A DNA stretch of 64,000 bases from a virus. The translations under genes were made by a program, and so were the position numbers. A model generated the notes under the pieces. The model was not told where the DNA came from. It did not search any database and saw only the letters and a list, made by a program, of their open reading frames with translations. Below are positions 60,702 to 64,000 of the stretch, piece after piece. Position 1 is the first letter of the stretch. The number at the start of each line of letters is the position of its first letter. The stretch is taken from positions 111,185 through 175,184 of the IMG/VR virus record IMGVR_UViG_3300042935_001174; one strand, 5' to 3'.

Positions 60702-61897
60702 TGACTGCTGTACTGCAACAACACAAACACGCCTGTAGCTTTTGTGGCAAAGAAAAAGACGTAGTAAAAAAACTAATTGTCAGTGACGATGTTGCAATCT
60801 GCAACGAATGTGTCACATTATGCCAGGACTTGTTAGAAGACCAGCCACCTGCAGAAATTGTTAATGACGTAGAACGCATGGATCCCATGAAACTCAAAGA
60901 ATTTCTTGATCAATACGTCATTGGTCAAGATCGTGCAAAAGTTGTTCTTAGCGTTGCAATTGTTAATCATTACAAACGACTACAAAACATAGGAACAGAA
61001 ATTGAACTATCCAAAGCCAACATCCTCATGCTTGGCCCAACTGGATCGGGTAAAACACTTCTGGCCAAGACAGTGGCAAGATATTTAGATGTTCCTTTTG
61101 TTATTGCAGATGCTACCAGTATTACTGAAGCAGGCTATGTTGGTGACGACGTTGAAATGTTGATTAGTCGGTTATATGCGGCATCGGGCAATGACGTTGA
61201 AAAAGCACAGCGTGGAATTGTATTTGTAGATGAGATTGACAAAATTGCACGTAAAAGTGAAAGCACCAGTATCACTCGGGATGTGTCGGGCGAGGGCGTT
61301 CAACAGGCATTGCTAAAGTTAGTTGAAGGTACTGTATGTCGTATTCCAAACTCCGGTGGTAGAAAACACCCTGGCGGCGAGATGATTGAAATCGACACTA
61401 GTAAAATTTTGTTTATTACCGGTGGTGCATTTGTTGGACTTGACAGCATTTTAAAAAATCGTATCAACGGATCAAATATTGGATTTAACACAGAAATGAT
61501 TTCTAAGAGAGATGCTGACCTAACTCAAGTTACTCCTGATGATCTAGTGCGTTTTGGAATGATTCCTGAATTTGTAGGACGTTTTCCTAGTGTGGTTACC
61601 TTGGAAGAATTAGATGAGCACTCGATGACTCGTGTGCTAACCGAAGTAAAACACAATATCCTGGATCAATATCGTTGGATTTTTAAACAAGATCAAGTGG
61701 AATTAAATTTTGAATCTAGCAGTATTGACGCAATTGTAAAACGTGCAATTAATTCAGGAACTGGAGCAAGAGCTTTGCAATCAGAAGTTGAAAGAGCACT
61801 AATGCCACACATGTTTAAACTAAGAGACTATGTCAAACGAGAAATTAAATGCGTGAATATCAATGCGGACCTAATAAATAATCCTGATAACATATAA
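60701..61897 (+). CDS. clpX: ClpX-like AAA+ unfoldase
   Basis: A 398-residue protein, slightly shorter than E. coli ClpX (424). The zinc-binding domain has Cys12, Cys15, Cys34 and Cys37. Walker A is GPTGSGKT (112-119), the pore loop is GYVG, Walker B is [10 protein letters not shown], and RKH (221-223) is the substrate loop. The IGF tripeptide (260-262) that docks ClpX on ClpP is present in NIGFNTEM. The protein therefore looks able to work with host ClpP. It overlaps the membrane gene and is followed by rpsU after 10 bases. Confidence 0.93.
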   Translation: MTAVLQQHKHACSFCGKEKDVVKKLIVSDDVAICNECVTLCQDLLEDQPPAEIVNDVERMDPMKLKEFLDQYVIGQDRAKVVLSVAIVNHYKRLQNIGTEIELSKANILMLGPTGSGKTLLAKTVARYLDVPFVIADATSITEAGYVGDDVEMLISRLYAASGNDVEKAQRGIVFVDEIDKIARKSESTSITRDVSGEGVQQALLKLVEGTVCRIPNSGGRKHPGGEMIEIDTSKILFITGGAFVGLDSILKNRINGSNIGFNTEMISKRDADLTQVTPDDLVRFGMIPEFVGRFPSVVTLEELDEHSMTRVLTEVKHNILDQYRWIFKQDQVELNFESSSIDAIVKRAINSGTGARALQSEVERALMPHMFKLRDYVKREIKCVNINADLINNPDNI

Positions 61898-61907
61898 GGG
61901 AGATATT

Positions 61908-62120
61908 TTGGGGAAAGCAATGATTGTCACAGACGGCAACATCGAAAAAGCACTAAGAAAGTTCAAGAAAAAAATAGCCAACTCGGGACTATTACTCGAA
62001 CTTCGCGAACGTGAACACTATACAAAGCCAACAGAAGAAAAAAAACTTAAAAAAAGTCAGGCTAAAGCACGTTGGCGTAAACATCTACAAACCCAAGAGC
62101 TTCCAAAAAAACTTTATTAA
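61908..62120 (+). CDS. rpsU: Ribosomal protein bS21
   Basis: A 70-residue protein. I chose the TTG at 61908, five bases after AAGGGAG; the ATG at 61920 would leave a 17-base gap. It matches bacterial bS21: IEKALRKFKKKIANSGLL, then LREREHYTKPTEEKK and the basic end, finishing in KKLY like E. coli RLY. bS21 sits near the mRNA exit of the 30S subunit and affects initiation. Phage copies are thought to redirect host ribosomes. Confidence 0.9.
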   Translation: MGKAMIVTDGNIEKALRKFKKKIANSGLLLELREREHYTKPTEEKKLKKSQAKARWRKHLQTQELPKKLY

Positions 62121-62347
62121 TGTACATTGAATTTGATATTTTAAAAGCAATGGACAATTTTGATGACCTTGAAGATGCAGTTGCTCTTTGGGCAAAAAAA
62201 CACAACATACCTTATACAACTAAAGTGGCCAAGGGTTTAAAATATCGACTCGGATTAAATCAAGCCGAGCATTTTACGTTATTTTTTATTACCTGGTCAG
62301 CCTGCGAATATCAAGTCAAAAACGTCAAGAACAATGCCGGAGAATAA
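62120..62347 (+). CDS. Small hypothetical protein
   Basis: A 75-residue protein starting on the last base of the rpsU stop. DNFDDLEDAVALWAKKHNIPYTTK looks like a helical domain, followed by LNQAEHFTLFFITWS. Not recognised. It is in the same operon as rpsU and the thioesterase, with a three-base gap to the latter. Confidence 0.6.
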   Translation: MYIEFDILKAMDNFDDLEDAVALWAKKHNIPYTTKVAKGLKYRLGLNQAEHFTLFFITWSACEYQVKNVKNNAGE

Positions 62348-62350
62348 TCA

Positions 62351-62806
62351 GTGACCATTTGGAAAAAACCCATATCTTTGGATTTACTTAATGCGTTGAG
62401 TAAAGGAAATAGTGGAGAACATGTGGGGATTGAATTTACAGAAATTGGTGACAATTATGTAACTGCACGTATTCCTGTTGATCATAGAACTATGCAACCG
62501 TGGGGTGTTATAAACGGCGGCATAAATGTGGTATTGGCAGAGACTGTGGCATCTTATGCTGCCTATCATGCAATTGACCCTGGCTTTCGATGTGTAGGAC
62601 TAGATGTTAATGCCAACCACATTGCTCCAGCAAACAGAGGATGGGTAACTGCAACAGCTCGTCCAATTCAATTGGGCAATTCTATTCAGGTGTGGGCTAT
62701 TGATTTAAAAAATGATGCTGGCAAATTGACTTGTGTGGCTCGTCTTACTCTTTCTGTTTTTAAAGACAAGCGCACCTGTACATCTAACATAGCCGAACAA
62801 CATTGA
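62351..62806 (+). CDS. Hotdog-fold thioesterase (PaaI/YbdB-like)
   Basis: A 151-residue protein starting at a GTG. The core motif WGVINGGINVVLAETVASYAA matches the active-site helix of hotdog thioesterases, where the Glu is the catalytic base; the usual His-Gly-Gly is changed to Asn-Gly-Gly. GLDVNANHIAPANRG and ARLTLSVF complete the fold. Family members hydrolyse acyl-CoA or acyl carrier thioesters. Its role in a phage is unclear: perhaps membrane lipid or siderophore metabolism. Confidence 0.82.
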   Translation: MTIWKKPISLDLLNALSKGNSGEHVGIEFTEIGDNYVTARIPVDHRTMQPWGVINGGINVVLAETVASYAAYHAIDPGFRCVGLDVNANHIAPANRGWVTATARPIQLGNSIQVWAIDLKNDAGKLTCVARLTLSVFKDKRTCTSNIAEQH

Positions 62807-62833
62807 CTTATCTAGATATTTCCTGTATAAATA
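62803..62833 (+). promoter_or_regulatory. Promoter of hsp20 (sigma70-type and late-type overlap)
   Basis: TTGACT (62803-62808), a 17-base spacer and TATAAA (62826-62831). The same bases read TATAAATA (62826-62833), an exact T4 late element. The overlap would permit use both early and late. It starts inside the thioesterase stop region. Confidence 0.6.
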
Positions 62834-62837
62834 TAGT

Positions 62838-62863
62838 TTGTAGCGCCGATGGTCGGGCTACAA
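62838..62863 (+). promoter_or_regulatory. 5' leader hairpin of hsp20
   Basis: TTGTAGC (62838-62844) pairs with GCTACAA (62857-62863), and CCGA (62846-62849) with TCGG (62853-62856), with one bulged G and the loop TGG. It lies at or near the expected 5' end of the transcript. The ribosome site AAAGGAG is outside the hairpin. A stability or regulatory element is likely. Confidence 0.6.
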
Positions 62864-62898
62864 CGTATAGTCAACTTGCTTAATAAAGGAGAAATGAC

Positions 62899-63333
62899 AT
62901 GACTAAAATCACATCTTTTGATATTACCCCCTTCTATCGTAACGCTATTGGCGTTGATAGACTATTTGATCGTATTGTTAATCAAATCGATCACGCCGCA
63001 ACTAATTACCCTCCATACAACATTGTAGAAACAGGTGAAAACACCTACGAAGTACAGGTTGCTGTGGCTGGATTTAATCAAGGCGATCTTGAAATTATTG
63101 TTAAAGACGGTGAGCTAATTATCACCGGCGAAAAAACAGAAACAACGCCCGAAGGATATATCTTCCGTCATCAAGGCATTAGTGCTCGTAAGTTTATTCG
63201 CATATTTAGTCTAGGTGATTATGTTGAAGTTAAGGATGCTGTGGCCAAGGACGGAATCTTATCTGTCAAGCTAGAGCGTGTAATTCCTGACTCAGCCAAG
63301 CCAAAGACTATTGCAATTAACTACGCTTCATAA
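62899..63333 (+). CDS. hsp20: Small heat-shock protein (Hsp20/IbpA-like)
   Basis: A 144-residue protein. The alpha-crystallin domain spans about 40-130: PYNIVETGENTYEVQVAVAGF, LEIIVKDGELIITGEK, and a late DAVAKDGILSVKLERV with the A-x-x-x-G-x-L motif. A C-terminal I-x-I-like segment (KTIAIN) is present. It binds unfolded proteins and holds them for refolding. Hsp20 genes are known in T4-like cyanophages. Its own promoter and leader hairpin precede it. Confidence 0.92.
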   Translation: MTKITSFDITPFYRNAIGVDRLFDRIVNQIDHAATNYPPYNIVETGENTYEVQVAVAGFNQGDLEIIVKDGELIITGEKTETTPEGYIFRHQGISARKFIRIFSLGDYVEVKDAVAKDGILSVKLERVIPDSAKPKTIAINYAS

Positions 63334-63347
63334 TATAATAGTTAATG

Positions 63348-63354
63348 TTAAATA
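63348..63354 (+). promoter_or_regulatory. Candidate late promoter of clpS
   Basis: TTAAATA lies 48 bases before the clpS ATG and two bases before the leader hairpin. It resembles the late element but is less exact than at hsp20. Confidence 0.4.
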
Positions 63355-63356
63355 CT

Positions 63357-63377
63357 TGTAGGGCACGGTGCCCTACA
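63357..63377 (+). promoter_or_regulatory. 5' leader hairpin of clpS
   Basis: TGTAGGGCA (63357-63365) pairs perfectly with TGCCCTACA (63369-63377) around CGG. It lies at the expected transcript start. It resembles the hsp20 leader hairpin in position and outer stem (TTGTAG...CTACA). AAAGGAAG, the ribosome site, lies downstream and free. No T run follows, so it is not a terminator. Confidence 0.6.
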
Positions 63378-63402
63378 GTATCCGCAAAGGAAGATAATAA
63401 CA

Positions 63403-63705
63403 ATGGCCGACATTAAAAATAGAATTAAACCAAACGTAAAACTGGCAGAGCCTCCAATGTTTAAGGTTATCTATATCAACGACAATCAAACATCTATGGA
63501 ATTTGTGATTGAAAGTTTAATTCAATATTTCGAATATAACGCAGTTACCGCTGAAAAAATCACAACAGATATTCATGACGCTGGATCTGCGTGTGTTGCA
63601 GTTTTGCCATATGAAATTGCTGAGCAAAAGGGAATTGAAATTACTATTAGTGCTAGAACCGAAGGGTATCCCTTGCAGATTAAATTAGAACCCGAGACTG
63701 CTTAA
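63403..63705 (+). CDS. clpS: ClpS-like protease adaptor
   Basis: A 100-residue protein, similar in length to E. coli ClpS (106). PMFKVIYINDNQTSMEFVIESLIQYF matches the ClpS start, with the Asn-Asp loop before the helix that forms the N-degron pocket (E. coli YNDDYTPMEFV). EKITTDIHDAGSACVAVLPYEIAEQK corresponds to the later helix-strand, with HDAGSACV like HYQGKAIC. ClpS normally gives N-end-rule substrates to ClpAP. Near the phage clpX it suggests altered proteolysis. It converges on the gene on the other strand with a three-base overlap. Confidence 0.85.
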   Translation: MADIKNRIKPNVKLAEPPMFKVIYINDNQTSMEFVIESLIQYFEYNAVTAEKITTDIHDAGSACVAVLPYEIAEQKGIEITISARTEGYPLQIKLEPETA

Positions 63706-64000
63706 AAATTAACTTCAATTCGTAGAGGATGATACACTGACTTTTTCCATTGTGTATCGCCTCTTCCTCTACAGTTGTTAACATATCGTATTCCGTCAAT
63801 CACACGATCAACGCTGCCATGATAATGTCCAAAGCACCAATGGCTAATCTTGTTTTCCGAATCTTCGTGTAGTATTTGTTGAATAAAACTATTGCCCATG
63901 GTATTGTATCTATGTGTTCCAACTAATTCAATGTCATGGCTAATCAAATCTTTAGACGGTACTGTATGTGTAACAACAATAATTTTTTTAACATCGCTAT
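63702..64000 (-). CDS. Calcineurin-like metallophosphoesterase, 5' end outside window
   Basis: The minus-strand frame is open to base 64000, so only the C-terminal 98 residues are visible; the TTG at 63947 is internal. KKIIVVTHTVPS is the strand with the metal-binding His, and HWCFGHYHGSVDRVIDGIRYVNNCRG is the GHxH motif and the following strand. These mark the metallophosphoesterase fold (phosphodiesterase, nucleotidase or diadenosine tetraphosphatase activities). The N-terminal DxH/GD motifs would lie beyond the edge. Substrate unknown. Confidence 0.8.
   Translation of the reverse strand, partial: SDVKKIIVVTHTVPSKDLISHDIELVGTHRYNTMGNSFIQQILHEDSENKISHWCFGHYHGSVDRVIDGIRYVNNCRGRGDTQWKKSVYHPLRIEVNF

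Noticed and set aside
62838-62863. RNA thermometer on hsp20
   Set aside because: The ribosome site AAAGGAG at about 62886 is not paired in the hairpin, so a classical thermometer is not supported. Only a leader hairpin is claimed.
1-64000. CRISPR arrays, tRNA genes, insertion sequences
   Set aside because: I saw no regularly spaced repeats, no cloverleaf-like segments in the gaps and no transposase frames. Short tRNA genes hidden in coding regions cannot be excluded by eye; a tRNA search program would decide.

Overview
The window is part of a large T4-like tailed phage (myovirus) genome, very probably from an aquatic environment and a proteobacterial host. The evidence is a set of T4-type core genes: large terminase, gp32-type single-strand binding protein, UvsX, UvsY, UvsW, primase, gp41-type helicase, gp30-type DNA ligase, class Ia NrdA/NrdB with a glutaredoxin, and candidate late promoters of the TATAAATA type. 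Genes are packed tightly, often with ATGA or TAATG overlaps. I saw no rRNA, tRNA, CRISPR array or insertion sequence. The host genus cannot be read from the window. The near-bacterial IscU, the consensus sigma70 promoters and the secreted proteins only point to a Gram-negative proteobacterium.

Layout: 1-5346 holds the end of a virion protein, a secreted nuclease, the large terminase and a long glycine-zipper protein. 5488-10809 is a recombination block (gp32, uvsX, uvsY) interrupted by three AT-rich glycan-type cargo genes. 10806-22230 is a glycan island: GDP-mannose dehydratase, a nucleotidyltransferase-cupin fusion, at least five glycosyltransferases with acidic metal-binding motifs, three paralogous capsule-type transferases and several methyltransferases, with repeated strand switches. 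22251-34382 carries a virion protein, an AAA ATPase under tandem strong promoters, uvsW, a small protein resembling the catalytic palm of bacterial DNA polymerase III alpha, and a primase-helicase pair. 34379-36581 is a convergent pair of radical SAM genes. 36645-42841 looks like a head or core-protein region. 42923-45965 contains an iscU / 2OG-oxygenase / iscA cluster, a sulfotransferase-like gene and a PD-(D/E)XK nuclease. 46011-54441 carries a beta-helix tail spike, nrdA, nrdB, a glutaredoxin, a PAAR tip protein and a large tail-type protein. 54461-58856 is an early-type run of small genes driven by near-identical promoter cassettes and ending in DNA ligase. 58921-64000 ends with a membrane/coiled-coil protein, a phage ClpX, ribosomal protein bS21, a hotdog thioesterase, Hsp20, ClpS and a partial metallophosphoesterase.

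How it may fit together (inference): the replication and nucleotide genes make DNA. The glycan island probably modifies the virion or the host surface. The IscU/IscA pair may supply Fe-S clusters to the two radical SAM enzymes. ClpX, ClpS, Hsp20 and bS21 would redirect host proteolysis, folding and translation. The least expected items are the miniature DnaE-like palm protein, the Fe-S/radical SAM set, the nucleotidyltransferase-ligase fusion and the repeated promoter cassette.
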